Made by a program: the position numbers and the translations under genes. DNA of 64,000 bases, from NCBI RefSeq assembly GCF_046630315.1, contig NZ_LQBD01000008.1, positions 70,327-134,326 on the forward strand, in the 5' to 3' direction. Of this stretch, positions 1 through 8,761 are shown piece by piece. The stretch comes from Brucella anthropi_A. GTDB taxonomy: Bacteria; Pseudomonadota; Alphaproteobacteria; Rhizobiales; Rhizobiaceae. The notes beneath the pieces are model-generated. The model saw only the letters and a program-made list of their open reading frames with translations. It did not search any database and was not told the DNA's origin. Position 1 is the stretch's first letter. Every line of letters starts with the position of its first letter.

Positions 1-406
1 CGCGCTGATTGAACAGCTCGTGATGAAAGGTGACTAAGCCTATGGAGGGGCGCGATCTGGAAATGCGCTTGTCCTTGATGGTGGTCACGCCGTTCAGCGT
101 ATCGCCCGCCAGAACGGGGCGCTTCCAGCGTGTGAATTCGACGCCGGGGCCGCCCTGCGAGGTGGAGTTGGTCAGATAGGCGTCGCAGACCATGCGCATG
201 ATGAGCGAGGCTGTCTGCCAGCCCGAGGCGGCAAGCCCGCCCAGCACGCTCGCCTTGCCCGCTTCCTCATCGAGATGGAATGGCTGCGGATCGAATTGGC
301 TCGCAAATTCGATGATTTGTTCCTTGCTGATCGTATGAGGACCGAAGGGAAGGGTCATTCCCGGCTCCATATCCTCATAGGCATATTTCGGCAGAGGCTT
401 GCTCAC
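1..406 (-). CDS. MaoC family dehydratase (3' end outside the window)
   Basis: Hot-dog fold (R)-specific enoyl-CoA hydratase-like protein. The visible 135 residues read MSKPLPKYAYEDMEPGM at the N-terminus. A segment with F-D-P-Q-P-F-H-L-D follows, typical of the MaoC active-site region around residues 35-47. The start is GTG at 404-406, chosen because GGAGGAGA lies just upstream on the minus strand (about 411-420). The gene runs off the left edge, so the C-terminus is unseen. Substrate is unknown; MaoC proteins act on acyl-CoA thioesters in fatty-acid or polyester metabolism. Confidence 0.85.
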   Translation of the reverse strand, partial: MSKPLPKYAYEDMEPGMTLPFGPHTISKEQIIEFASQFDPQPFHLDEEAGKASVLGGLAASGWQTASLIMRMVCDAYLTNSTSQGGPGVEFTRWKRPVLAGDTLNGVTTIKDKRISRSRPSIGLVTFHHELFNQR

Positions 407-436
407 CCTGGGTCTCCTCCCTGTCCACTACGATAG

Positions 437-557
437 CCCCTCATCCTGAGGAGGTTCCCGAGCTTGCGAGGGAGCCGTCTCGAAGGGCGAGGGCAGGCAC
501 TGTGCGTTTTCCCCGACCCTTCGAGACGCCGTTTTCAACGGCTCCTCAGGGTGAGGG
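437..557. repeat. Imperfect 121-bp inverted repeat (REP-like)
   Basis: The left arm begins CCCCTCATCCTGAGGAG and continues to GCCGTCTCGAAGGG. The right arm carries CCCTTCGAGACG and CTCCTCAGGGTGAGGG, so the arms pair over most of their length. It lies in the 300-bp gap between ychF (ends 710) and the MaoC gene (starts 406), so it could also end or stabilise the ychF transcript. The rest of the gap (558-709) shows no gene, only weak resemblance to the dispersed palindromes elsewhere in the window. Confidence 0.7.
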
Positions 558-709
558 AAAAGAAAGCGTCGAGAGCATAGGTGACTCCTCCCGGAATCAA
601 AACTCTCCAGAGCAATTCCGGTTAACAGGGAATCGCAGAACTATTTTATCTGTTTGCTTATACGCTTTATCCAGGCGCGAAATCAGTTCACAATGTTGGA
701 ATATCTGCT

Positions 710-1813
710 TCAGGTATTGAAGCGGAACAGCATCACATCGCCGTCATGGACGATGTATTCCTTGCCTTCGTCGCGTGCCTTGCCGGCTTCCTTCGCTCCG
801 ACTTCGCCATTGTATTTGACATAGTCTTCATAGGCGATGGTCTGGGCGCGGATGAAGCCGCGCTCGAAATCGGTGTGGATGACACCGGCGGCAGCCGGGG
901 CCTTGGTGCCGCGCTTGATGGTCCAGGCGCGGGTTTCCTTCGGGCCTGCCGTGAAATAGGTGATGAGGTCGAGAAGCTTGTAACCGGCGCGGATCAGGCG
1001 GTCGAGGCCGGGCTCCTCAAGGTCCATGCTTTCCAGATATTCCTTCGCTTCCTCATCGGGAAGCTGCGCGACTTCCGCCTCGATGGCAGCCGAAATGATG
1101 ACCGTCTGCGCGCCCTGTTCCTCGGCCATCGTATCGACGGCGGCGCTGTATGCATTGCCCTTGGCGGCATCGCTTTCGGCGACGTTGCAGACATAAAGAA
1201 CCGGCTTGGAGGTCAGGAGGTTCAGGCCCTTCAGCGTCAGCAGGTCTTCCGGCGAAATGTCCTTCAGCATCAGGCGGACCGGCTGGCCGTTCTGGAGAAG
1301 CTCAAGGGCTGCTTCCATCACCGGCAGGATGGTGAGGGCTTCCTTGTCCTTGCCTGTCGCGCGCTTGCGGATCTGCACGATGCGGCGCTCGATGCTTTCG
1401 AGGTCCGACAGCATCAGCTCCGTTTCAACCGTCTGGGCGTCCGATACTGGATCGATGCGGCCCTCGACATGGGTGATGTCGTCATCCTCGAAGCAGCGCA
1501 GCACATGCACGATGGCATCGACTTCGCGGATATTGGCGAGGAACTGGTTGCCAAGACCTTCACCCTTTGAAGCGCCGCGCACGAGGCCGGCAATGTCCAC
1601 GAAATTGATGCGGGTCGGTATGATTTCCTTCGAACCGGCAATCTTTGCAATCTCGCTCTGGCGCGGATCGGGAACCGCCACTTCGCCGGTGTTCGGCTCG
1701 ATGGTGCAGAAAGGATAGTTTGCGGCCTGTGCGGCGGCCGTCTTGGTCAGCGCGTTGAAAAGCGTCGACTTGCCAACATTCGGCAGACCGACAATGCCGC
1801 ATTTGAAACCCAT
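710..1813 (-). CDS. ychF: Redox-regulated ATPase YchF
   Basis: Universally conserved Obg-family P-loop protein of 367 aa, the normal family length. It prefers ATP to GTP and associates with ribosomes. The G1 motif GLPNVGKSTLFNALT is at residues 9-23, followed by a G3-type FVDIAGLVRGASKGEGLG motif. The C-terminal TGS domain ends near the conserved segment IVHDGDVMLFRFN. It lies 62 bp downstream of pth on the same strand, the usual rhizobial rplY-pth-ychF order, and is probably cotranscribed. Nothing is missing. Confidence 0.98.
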   Translation of the reverse strand: MGFKCGIVGLPNVGKSTLFNALTKTAAAQAANYPFCTIEPNTGEVAVPDPRQSEIAKIAGSKEIIPTRINFVDIAGLVRGASKGEGLGNQFLANIREVDAIVHVLRCFEDDDITHVEGRIDPVSDAQTVETELMLSDLESIERRIVQIRKRATGKDKEALTILPVMEAALELLQNGQPVRLMLKDISPEDLLTLKGLNLLTSKPVLYVCNVAESDAAKGNAYSAAVDTMAEEQGAQTVIISAAIEAEVAQLPDEEAKEYLESMDLEEPGLDRLIRAGYKLLDLITYFTAGPKETRAWTIKRGTKAPAAAGVIHTDFERGFIRAQTIAYEDYVKYNGEVGAKEAGKARDEGKEYIVHDGDVMLFRFNT

Positions 1814-1874
1814 GATCGTACCTATCAGACTAGAATTTTCTTGGTGTGGCTATGCGTCATAGGACGGCACAGCG

Positions 1875-2627
<753 letters not shown>

Positions 2628-2646
2628 GGTTTGAGCCCCTAAATAA

Positions 2647-3270
2647 TTACTCGGCGTCCTTGGCTTCTTCCGCAGCGCCTTCAGCAGCTTCTTCCGACTT
2701 CAGGCCGGCAGGCGCAGCAATGGTGGCGATGGTGAAGTCGCGATCCTGGATGGCAGGCGTCACGCCCTTCGGCAGCTTGATTGCCGAAATGTGGACGGAG
2801 TCGCCGATTTCGAGGCCGGTCAGGTCGACTTCGAGTGCTTCCGGAATTGCATTGGCCGGAACGATCAGTTCAACGTCGTGACGAACGATGTTGAGAACGC
2901 CGCCGCGCTTGATGCCGGGAGCTGCTTCTTCGTTCTTGAAGTGAACCGGAACATTCACGTGGACGACCGACTTCGCGGAAACACGCAGGAAGTCGACATG
3001 CTGCGGGAAGTCACGGACCGGATCCAGCTGGTAGTCCTTCGGGAGGACCTGAATCTTCTTGCCGTCCACTTCGATCGTGGCAACCGTGGTCTTGAAGCCA
3101 CCGCCATGGATCTTGTAGAAAATCTCCTTGTAGGAGACGGCGATTGCGAGGGGCTCCTGCTTGTCGCCATAGATGACTGCAGGAATCTGGCCGTTGCGAC
3201 GCAGTTCGCGGGAGGACCCCTTACCAACCCGGGTACGCAGATCGGCCTTGAGCACGTAAGTCTCGCTCAT
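2647..3270 (-). CDS. rplY: 50S ribosomal protein L25/general stress protein Ctc
   Basis: 5S rRNA-binding protein of the large subunit, long (Ctc/TL5) form with an N-terminal L25 domain and a C-terminal beta domain; 207 aa from the chosen start. The start at 3268-3270 (MSETYVLKADLR) is preceded by AAAGGAAATGCC on the minus strand. An ATG 15 bases earlier would place the SD inside the reading frame, so it is less likely. The C-terminus is an Ala/Glu-rich acidic tail. First gene of the rplY-pth-ychF cluster. Confidence 0.97.
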   Translation of the reverse strand: MSETYVLKADLRTRVGKGSSRELRRNGQIPAVIYGDKQEPLAIAVSYKEIFYKIHGGGFKTTVATIEVDGKKIQVLPKDYQLDPVRDFPQHVDFLRVSAKSVVHVNVPVHFKNEEAAPGIKRGGVLNIVRHDVELIVPANAIPEALEVDLTGLEIGDSVHISAIKLPKGVTPAIQDRDFTIATIAAPAGLKSEEAAEGAAEEAKDAE

Positions 3271-3313
3271 GGCATTTCCTTTCAATGTTACTGGAGTGTC
3301 GCCTGCTTTCCGC

Positions 3314-3349
3314 GCATGATCTTGTCCGAAAACCGGTTAGGGATCATGC
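3314..3349. repeat. Palindromic intergenic repeat (GCATGATC type)
   Basis: GCATGATC and GATCATGC flank an AAAACCGGTTAGGG core, a shorter relative of the GCATGTC...GACATGC modules found at 16.0, 26.4, 41.2, 47.3, 50.1 and 63.2 kb. It lies upstream of rplY, between that gene and the 3.55 kb RNA unit. Confidence 0.6.
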
Positions 3350-3517
3350 TTCAACAAACGACATGAAACAGCCCGTATCGTCTGTCACAGGGTGAAAGAC
3401 CGGACCGCTCCATTCCGCGTTGCCTCCAAGGGTGTCTACGCGGATGGCGGTGCTATAGAGCATAGCGTGCGGCGGCGCAAGTTTTTTGGGTTTGGCCGTT
3501 CAGAGGGCAGGCCACAG

Positions 3518-3546
3518 TTGAAAAAATGATCCCGATGGCCTATATT
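3518..3546 (+). promoter_or_regulatory. Near-consensus sigma-70 promoter
   Basis: TTGAAA (3518-3523), a 17-nt spacer and TATATT (3541-3546) make a near-consensus housekeeping promoter. It has no protein gene immediately behind it; it points into the two-hairpin RNA unit at 3552-3643. Confidence 0.7.
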
Positions 3547-3551
3547 CGGAT

Positions 3552-3643
3552 CGGTAGCTGAAGCGCGAACTCCAGCTACCGTATTCTTAGATAAAGATCT
3601 GTACCCGCACTGTAGCTCGCCAGCTGGTGCGGGTTTTCTTTAT
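3552..3643 (+). ncRNA. Candidate small RNA, antisense to a 29-codon ORF
   Basis: Downstream of the strong promoter a first hairpin is formed by CGGTAGCTG and CAGCTACCG (3552-3581). An A/U-rich linker follows, and then ACCCGCAC/GTGCGGGT (3603-3634) followed by TTTTCTTTATT, a classic intrinsic terminator. The predicted transcript is about 90 nt. It lies opposite the coding part of the small minus-strand ORF at 3587-3676, so the two RNAs would be fully complementary over about 57 nt. The layout is seen directly; expression and function are inferred. It could equally be an independent trans-acting sRNA. Confidence 0.6.
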
Positions 3644-3676
3644 TCTAAGTGTGAATCTAATGGGTATTAACCACAT
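3587..3676 (-). CDS. Hypothetical 29-residue peptide with strong ribosome binding site
   Basis: A 29-codon ORF starting MWLIPIRFTLRIKKTR and ending VQIFI. It is preceded by TCGGAGGTGAACTCT, a near-perfect Shine-Dalgarno at ideal spacing, which is why the short start is preferred over longer in-frame ones. The N-terminal 12 residues are hydrophobic or amphipathic and the rest is strongly basic; there is no full transmembrane span. Its 3' half is covered by the antisense RNA at 3552-3643, an arrangement like type I toxin-antitoxin modules. I do not recognise a family. The region upstream (3677-3947) holds no other convincing gene and would contain its leader. Confidence 0.45.
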   Translation of the reverse strand: MWLIPIRFTLRIKKTRTSWRATVRVQIFI

Positions 3677-3947
3677 AGAGTTCACCTCCGAATAGAGAGC
3701 AAAGCCTTTGCCACGGTCGAGGTGGCTCATCCTCCCCGACGCGCCCGCTGGCTGGACGCTTGCTGCTTTTGCCCCCTGATCCAATTGCTATCAAAACTTT
3801 TGGTTGAAATCTACTGCCCGGCATCTGTGGGCATTTGTCTTAACGGGTGGCATTGAGCGCATCAAAGATGTTAAGCGAATGCCTGATCGACTGGCGGCTT
3901 GACCGTACGAGTCGTCTGTTCCTGCAATGTTGAAACAAGGAGGCGAG

Positions 3948-5507
3948 ATGCAGGTCGGTATCGACATGGGTATCGCTGCTGGGGGTTCTGTCACTGGTAG
4001 CGGTTCTGCCTCGGCAGCGGCGCTTGGCGGTGGCAAGCAGGCCATGCTTGATCTTGAAGAGCTTCTCGCCACGCGCCTGCTCGTGCAGGGCAATTCCGGT
4101 TCCGGCAAGTCGCATCTCCTGCGCCGCCTGCTGGAACAGAGTGCGCAATGGGTGCAGCAGTGCATCGTCGATCCCGAAGGCGATTTCGTCACGCTGGCCG
4201 ATCTTTACGGCCATGTCGTTGTCGATGCCGCCCGCACGGAAGCCGAACTGACCCGCATTGCCGGACGCATCCGCCAGCATCGCGTTTCTGTCGTGCTCAA
4301 TCTGGAAGGGCTGGACGTCGAGCAGCAGATGCGCTCGGCCGCGGCTTTTCTTGGCGGTCTTTTCGATGCGGAGCGCGATTATTGGTATCCGATGCTGGTG
4401 GTTGTGGACGAGGCGCAGCTTTTTGCGCCCGCTGCCGCAGGTGAAGTGTCGGACGAAGCGCGCAAGCTTTCGCTGGGCGCCATGACCAATCTCATGTGCC
4501 GCGGCCGCAAGCGCGGGCTGGCTGGTGTCATCGCCACGCAGCGACTGGCGAAGCTTGCCAAGAATGTCGCTGCCGAAGCCTCCAATTTCCTGATGGGGCG
4601 CACCTTCCTCGATATCGACATGGCGCGCGCCGCCGATCTTCTCGGCATGGAGCGCCGCCAGGCTGAAATGTTCCGCGATTTGCAGCGCGGCCATTTCGTG
4701 GCGCTGGGGCCTGCTTTGTCCCGCCGTCCTCTGCCGATCAAGATCGGCAAGGTGGAAACATCGGCGCGGTCCTCTTCGCCGAAACTGATGCCGCTTCCCG
4801 ATGCGCCGGAAGATGCGCGCGATCTGATCTTCACGCCCGCGCCGGAAGAGATTCGCACCGTGGCGCGCCGCGCCCCGCCGCCACCGCCGCCGCCTTCGAC
4901 GGCGGAAATCCTGGCGCAGGTGGCAAAGCCGAAGCCGGAGGCGGAACCGGTCGAAGCGCCGCTTTTCCCCGGCATCGTGGAAGCCGAACGCGAGGAGCTT
5001 CTGGAAAAGGTGATGCGCGAGATCGTGGATGATCCCGAAGCCTCGTTCCGCTCGGTTGCCGTTCTCTATCAGGATTTTCTGGTGCGCTGCCGCATTCATC
5101 GTGTTCCCGGCGAGCCGCTGGCCTTGCCCGCCTTTCGGCGTCGGCTGGCCGTGGCGCAGGCCAGTATCGAAAGCGATGTCGCTAATGGCGAGACATGGCA
5201 GCAGGCGCTGTCACTTTCGGAAAGCCTGACCGACGATGTGCAGGGCGTGTTCCTGATCGTGGCGCAGGCAGCCGTCACCGGCGCGCCTTGCCCCTCCGAC
5301 GCGGCTTTGGCGCGCGCCTATGGCACGCATTCGTTCAGCCGGGCCCGGCGTCTCCTGACCTATTTCGAAGAGCGCGGGCTTCTGGTCGTGCGCAACGATT
5401 TCAAGGGGCTGCGCATCGTCAACTTTCCCGATCTCGGCTGCGAGACCGCGCCGGGCGACCCGAATGCGCCGGACGATTTTGCCGAAGAAGGTGCGGCGGC
5501 TGAGTAA
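3948..5507 (+). CDS. HerA-like/DUF87 P-loop ATPase
   Basis: A 519-aa RecA-fold ATPase of the HerA/FtsK-like DUF87 group. Walker A GNSGSGKS is at residues 48-55 and Walker B VVVDEAQLF at 151-159. A conserved R-G-R-K-R-G-L-A segment and an A-T-Q-R motif follow (about residues 187-203), as in DNA-translocating HerA proteins. A proline run near residue 310 links to a C-terminal region that resembles a winged helix ending in an acidic tail. The start at 3948 is chosen for AAGGAGG 5-10 bases upstream; an ATG at 3927 lacks this. No NurA nuclease or other HerA partner is adjacent. Precise role unknown. Confidence 0.85.
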   Translation: MQVGIDMGIAAGGSVTGSGSASAAALGGGKQAMLDLEELLATRLLVQGNSGSGKSHLLRRLLEQSAQWVQQCIVDPEGDFVTLADLYGHVVVDAARTEAELTRIAGRIRQHRVSVVLNLEGLDVEQQMRSAAAFLGGLFDAERDYWYPMLVVVDEAQLFAPAAAGEVSDEARKLSLGAMTNLMCRGRKRGLAGVIATQRLAKLAKNVAAEASNFLMGRTFLDIDMARAADLLGMERRQAEMFRDLQRGHFVALGPALSRRPLPIKIGKVETSARSSSPKLMPLPDAPEDARDLIFTPAPEEIRTVARRAPPPPPPPSTAEILAQVAKPKPEAEPVEAPLFPGIVEAEREELLEKVMREIVDDPEASFRSVAVLYQDFLVRCRIHRVPGEPLALPAFRRRLAVAQASIESDVANGETWQQALSLSESLTDDVQGVFLIVAQAAVTGAPCPSDAALARAYGTHSFSRARRLLTYFEERGLLVVRNDFKGLRIVNFPDLGCETAPGDPNAPDDFAEEGAAAE

Positions 5508-5578
5508 ACCTGTGAAAACCGTCATGAACCTGTAATGATTGTCAGCAAGAGCTTGGTCGGATCATTCAGGATGACAGC

Positions 5579-6865
5579 GTGACACAGCCGGATTTCAAAG
5601 AACTTTTCACGACCTTCGGCAAGATCGGCCTTCTGTCCTTCGGCGGTCCGGCGGCGCAGATCGCCATGCTGCAACGTGTCCTCGTGGATGAAAAGAAATG
5701 GATGGATCAGGAGCGGCTGATCCATGCGCTCAATTTCTGCATGTTGCTGCCGGGGCCGGAAGCCATGCAGCTTGCCACCTATTCCGGCTGGGCGGTGAAA
5801 GGCTGGCGCGGCGGGTTGCTGGCGGGGCTGCTGTTTGTTCTGCCCGGTGCGGCGGTGATGCTCGCGCTCTCCGCGCTTTATATCGCGCTTGGCCATGTGG
5901 AGATCGTCGCCGGGCTGCTGTTCGGCCTGAAAGCTGCGGTTCTGGCCGTGGTTTTCGAGGCGCTGTACCGGATGGGAAAGCGCACACTCGCTTCCGGCTT
6001 TTCCTATTGCGTAGCCGTTGCGGCATTCATTGCGATAGCGCTTTTGAAACTGCCATTTCCGCTCGTCATTCTGCTCGCGGCTCTTGTGGGCGGGTTACGG
6101 CACGTCGTTCAGGGGAATGGCACCGCCACAGTTCTGGGCGAGGCGGCACCCGGTGCCTTGCGGGAATTTGTGCGGCAGGCGCTGATCTGGGCTGGGCTGT
6201 GGCTCGCGCCGCTCCTCGCGCTTTACCTCATTTTCGGCGGCAGCCATGTCTTCGTGCAGGAAGCGGCTTTCTTCTCAAAGCTGGCGGCGGTGACATTTGG
6301 TGGGGCCTATGCCGCGCTTTCCTATACAGCGCAGCAGGCGGTCGAGCATTTCGGCTGGATGAAGCCGGGCGAGATGCTGACCGGGCTTGGGCTGGCCGAA
6401 ACCACGCCGGGGCCGCTGATCCTCGTGCTGGTCTTTGTGGGCTTTGTGGGGGCTGCGAACCTGTCGGGCCTGCCGCCGCTTGTCGGCGGATTTTTCGGCG
6501 GGTTGATCGCGCTGTGGTTTACCTTCGTGCCGTGTTTTCTCTGGATATTGGCGGGCGCGCCTTTCGTGGAGCGACTGCGTCAGCTGCGCTGGCTGTCGGC
6601 CATGATGGGCGGGATCACGGCTGCGGTCGTCGGCGTGATTGCCAATCTGGCGCTGTGGTTCTCGCTGCATGTCCTGTTTGCGCAGGTGGTGGAGAAGGCT
6701 GTCGGCCCGTTTTCGCTGCCGCTGCCGGTCTGGAGCACAATAGACAATGCCGCCGTCCTGATCGCAGGCGCGGCGGCATTGCTGCTTGTGGTCTTCAGGA
6801 TGAACATGCCGCTCGTGCTGTTGCTGGCGGCATGTTTCGGAATTGTGATCCGACTGGTGTTCTAG
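5579..6865 (+). CDS. chrA: Chromate ion transporter
   Basis: Inner-membrane CHR-family exporter in the long two-domain form (428 aa). Each half carries a CHR signature: LSFGGPAAQIAMLQ near residues 20-33 with the following PGPEAMQLA, and VTFGGAYAALSY with AETTPGPLILVL in the second half. About ten hydrophobic segments are visible. The start is GTG at 5579; no ATG is available in frame. Its stop codon overlaps that of the convergent prs gene in a shared CTAG. Probable role is chromate or sulfate-analogue efflux; some members are not resistance factors. Confidence 0.95.
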   Translation: MTQPDFKELFTTFGKIGLLSFGGPAAQIAMLQRVLVDEKKWMDQERLIHALNFCMLLPGPEAMQLATYSGWAVKGWRGGLLAGLLFVLPGAAVMLALSALYIALGHVEIVAGLLFGLKAAVLAVVFEALYRMGKRTLASGFSYCVAVAAFIAIALLKLPFPLVILLAALVGGLRHVVQGNGTATVLGEAAPGALREFVRQALIWAGLWLAPLLALYLIFGGSHVFVQEAAFFSKLAAVTFGGAYAALSYTAQQAVEHFGWMKPGEMLTGLGLAETTPGPLILVLVFVGFVGAANLSGLPPLVGGFFGGLIALWFTFVPCFLWILAGAPFVERLRQLRWLSAMMGGITAAVVGVIANLALWFSLHVLFAQVVEKAVGPFSLPLPVWSTIDNAAVLIAGAAALLLVVFRMNMPLVLLLAACFGIVIRLVF

Positions 6866-7794
6866 TCGAACAGGCTCGAAACGGACTCTTCCGCTGCCGT
6901 GCGCGCAATGGCTTCGCCGATCAGGTCCGAGATCGACAGCACGCGGATATTCGGCGCATCGTTGATGGCGGTGGTCGGCTGGATGGAATCGGTGATGACC
7001 AGTTCCTTCAGCTTCGATGAGGCGATACGGGCAACCGCGCCGCCGGACAGAACGCCATGCGTGATATAGGCGGTGACGCTGTTCGCGCCCTTGGCCAGCA
7101 GGGCCTCGGCTGCATTGCAGAGCGTGCCGCCGGAATCGACGATATCGTCGAACAGCAGGCAGTCCTTGCCGGAAACATCGCCGATGACGTTCATCACTTC
7201 CGATTCACCTGGACGTTCGCGGCGCTTGTCGACGATGGCAAGCTGCGCATCGATGCGCTTGGCGAGCGAACGGGCGCGCACCACGCCGCCGACGTCCGGC
7301 GAGACGACCATGCAATTGCCGGTGGCGTAATTGGCCTTCACATCGCGGGCGATGACCGGAACGGCATAGAGATTGTCGGTCGGGATATCGAAGAAGCCCT
7401 GGATCTGACCGGCGTGAAGGTCAAGCGTCAGAACGCGGTTGGCGCCGGCTTCGGTGATGAGGTTGGCGACGAGCTTGGCCGAGATCGGCGTGCGCGGGCC
7501 GGGCTTGCGGTCCTGACGGGCATAGCCGAAATAGGGCAGGACGGCGGTGATGCGACGGGCCGAGGAGCGGCGGAAGGCATCGATCATGATGAGCAGTTCC
7601 ATCAGGTGATCGTTTGCCGGATAGGAGGTCGATTGCAGAACGAATACGTCTTCGCCGCGCACGTTTTCCTGAATCTCCACGAAGATTTCCTGATCGGCGA
7701 AGCGGCGCACGCTGGCCTTGCCGAGTGGAATGTTGAGATATTGAGCAACGGATTCGGCAAGAACCCGGTTGGAGTTGCCTGCGAAAAGTTTCAT
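6862..7794 (-). CDS. prs: Ribose-phosphate pyrophosphokinase
   Basis: Makes PRPP from ribose 5-phosphate and ATP for nucleotide, histidine and tryptophan synthesis. From ATG 7792-7794 (MKLFAGNSNRVLAE) the protein is 310 aa, the usual class I length. The upstream GAGGCAAAAGA supports this start rather than a 38-aa longer frame. Motifs: the flexible-loop segment YARQDRKPGPRTPISAK and the PRPP-binding loop LLFDDIVDSGGTL. The last codons overlap chrA by 4 bp, tail to tail. Confidence 0.98.
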   Translation of the reverse strand: MKLFAGNSNRVLAESVAQYLNIPLGKASVRRFADQEIFVEIQENVRGEDVFVLQSTSYPANDHLMELLIMIDAFRRSSARRITAVLPYFGYARQDRKPGPRTPISAKLVANLITEAGANRVLTLDLHAGQIQGFFDIPTDNLYAVPVIARDVKANYATGNCMVVSPDVGGVVRARSLAKRIDAQLAIVDKRRERPGESEVMNVIGDVSGKDCLLFDDIVDSGGTLCNAAEALLAKGANSVTAYITHGVLSGGAVARIASSKLKELVITDSIQPTTAINDAPNIRVLSISDLIGEAIARTAAEESVSSLFD

Positions 7795-8080
7795 TCTTTT
7801 GCCTCTGACGCCGATGCGGTCGCGGTTTGCAGTCTGGTTGTCGCAAAAGTCCGCCGGAGCGGACAATCTCGAAAATTTTAAAGCTGCGTACTTGTCTGAC
7901 GGGATCAAGTACAGCAGCTTGCAAGGTTCTTTCGGATGCCGGGGCTATTGCAAAGAGTCACAGTTATTGCAAGGCCCGACGGAACACAATTGCTGTAAAA
8001 AGCCCGGTTTTGCGCCTTTCCCACAATAGGCGGAACAGATTCAGCAAAAGATTTCAGTCTTTTGCTGACAAAGCAAGTTT
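7795..8080. other. Intergenic leader of prs with an 11-bp palindrome
   Basis: About 290 bp without a gene. At 8041-8068 TCAGCAAAAGA and TCTTTTGCTGA form a perfect 11-bp hairpin with a 6-nt loop, just after the end of the minus-strand lipoprotein gene. It lacks a U-tract on either strand, so it is at best a weak terminator or a processing site. The prs promoter should lie between 7800 and 8040; I see no convincing consensus. Confidence 0.5.
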
Positions 8081-8668
8081 CTATGCGCGATTTGCCGCAA
8101 GCCAGGTGGAATATTCCTGCATGGTCCGGTCGGCGATTGCCTGCATGGCGGAAGCCGGGACGACGCTCCATGAGTCTGCGGCGGCACCTTGAACCTTTTC
8201 CTGTCCCTGTATGCGATGGAGACGGTTGCCGGAGGCATCCAGCACGTCCCAGACATAGAGAACAGTCGTCTGGTTGTCTTCCGAAAGAACCGAGAAATAC
8301 CCCTTCATGATATAGGTGGCGCTTGGGTCATTATTGCCTGCAAGCTCGACGCCTTTCGCCCTGGCGTCATCATTCATGCGATGGGTGAGCGGCGTCACCA
8401 CATTGACCGGCGCGCCGACGATGGGCGCGATATGCAGCTTGCCGGGCTTCAGCGCCGCGCTGCGCTGCGGTGCCGCTGCCGCGGTGGCTGGCGTGGTGGT
8501 GGCAGCCGGAGCGGCGGGGGCTGTGGCGGCCGCTTGACTGGCTGCCTGCTGGCTGCCTTGTACGTTCAGAGCGGATTCCGTGCTGTTGCAGGCGGCGAGC
8601 AGGCTGGTCAGCGCTCCGGCAAGCAACAGCGTCATTGAAAGACGTGCCTTGTTCATGTTCGGCTTCAT
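8081..8668 (-). CDS. Putative lipoprotein of unknown function
   Basis: A 195-aa protein with a type II signal peptide: basic start, hydrophobic stretch and the lipobox LLAAC ending at about residue 27. An Ala/Pro/Thr-rich linker (about residues 40-72) follows, then a compact domain with AGNNDPSATYIMKGYF and VLYVWDVLDASGNRLHRI. The domain looks like a beta-rich envelope domain, but I cannot name a family. A second in-frame Met 4 codons later is an alternative start; AGGAG sits awkwardly between the two. It lies downstream of the M24 gene on the same strand, before prs. Confidence 0.85.
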   Translation of the reverse strand: MKPNMNKARLSMTLLLAGALTSLLAACNSTESALNVQGSQQAASQAAATAPAAPAATTTPATAAAAPQRSAALKPGKLHIAPIVGAPVNVVTPLTHRMNDDARAKGVELAGNNDPSATYIMKGYFSVLSEDNQTTVLYVWDVLDASGNRLHRIQGQEKVQGAAADSWSVVPASAMQAIADRTMQEYSTWLAANRA

Positions 8669-8761
8669 GCTCCTGAAGGCGCAGGTTTTCTGCGGTCGGG
8701 CATTTTCAGTTCGAAATGTCTATCGATCTTTCCCAATCTGCGCTTTATCGCTGATTGCGCC

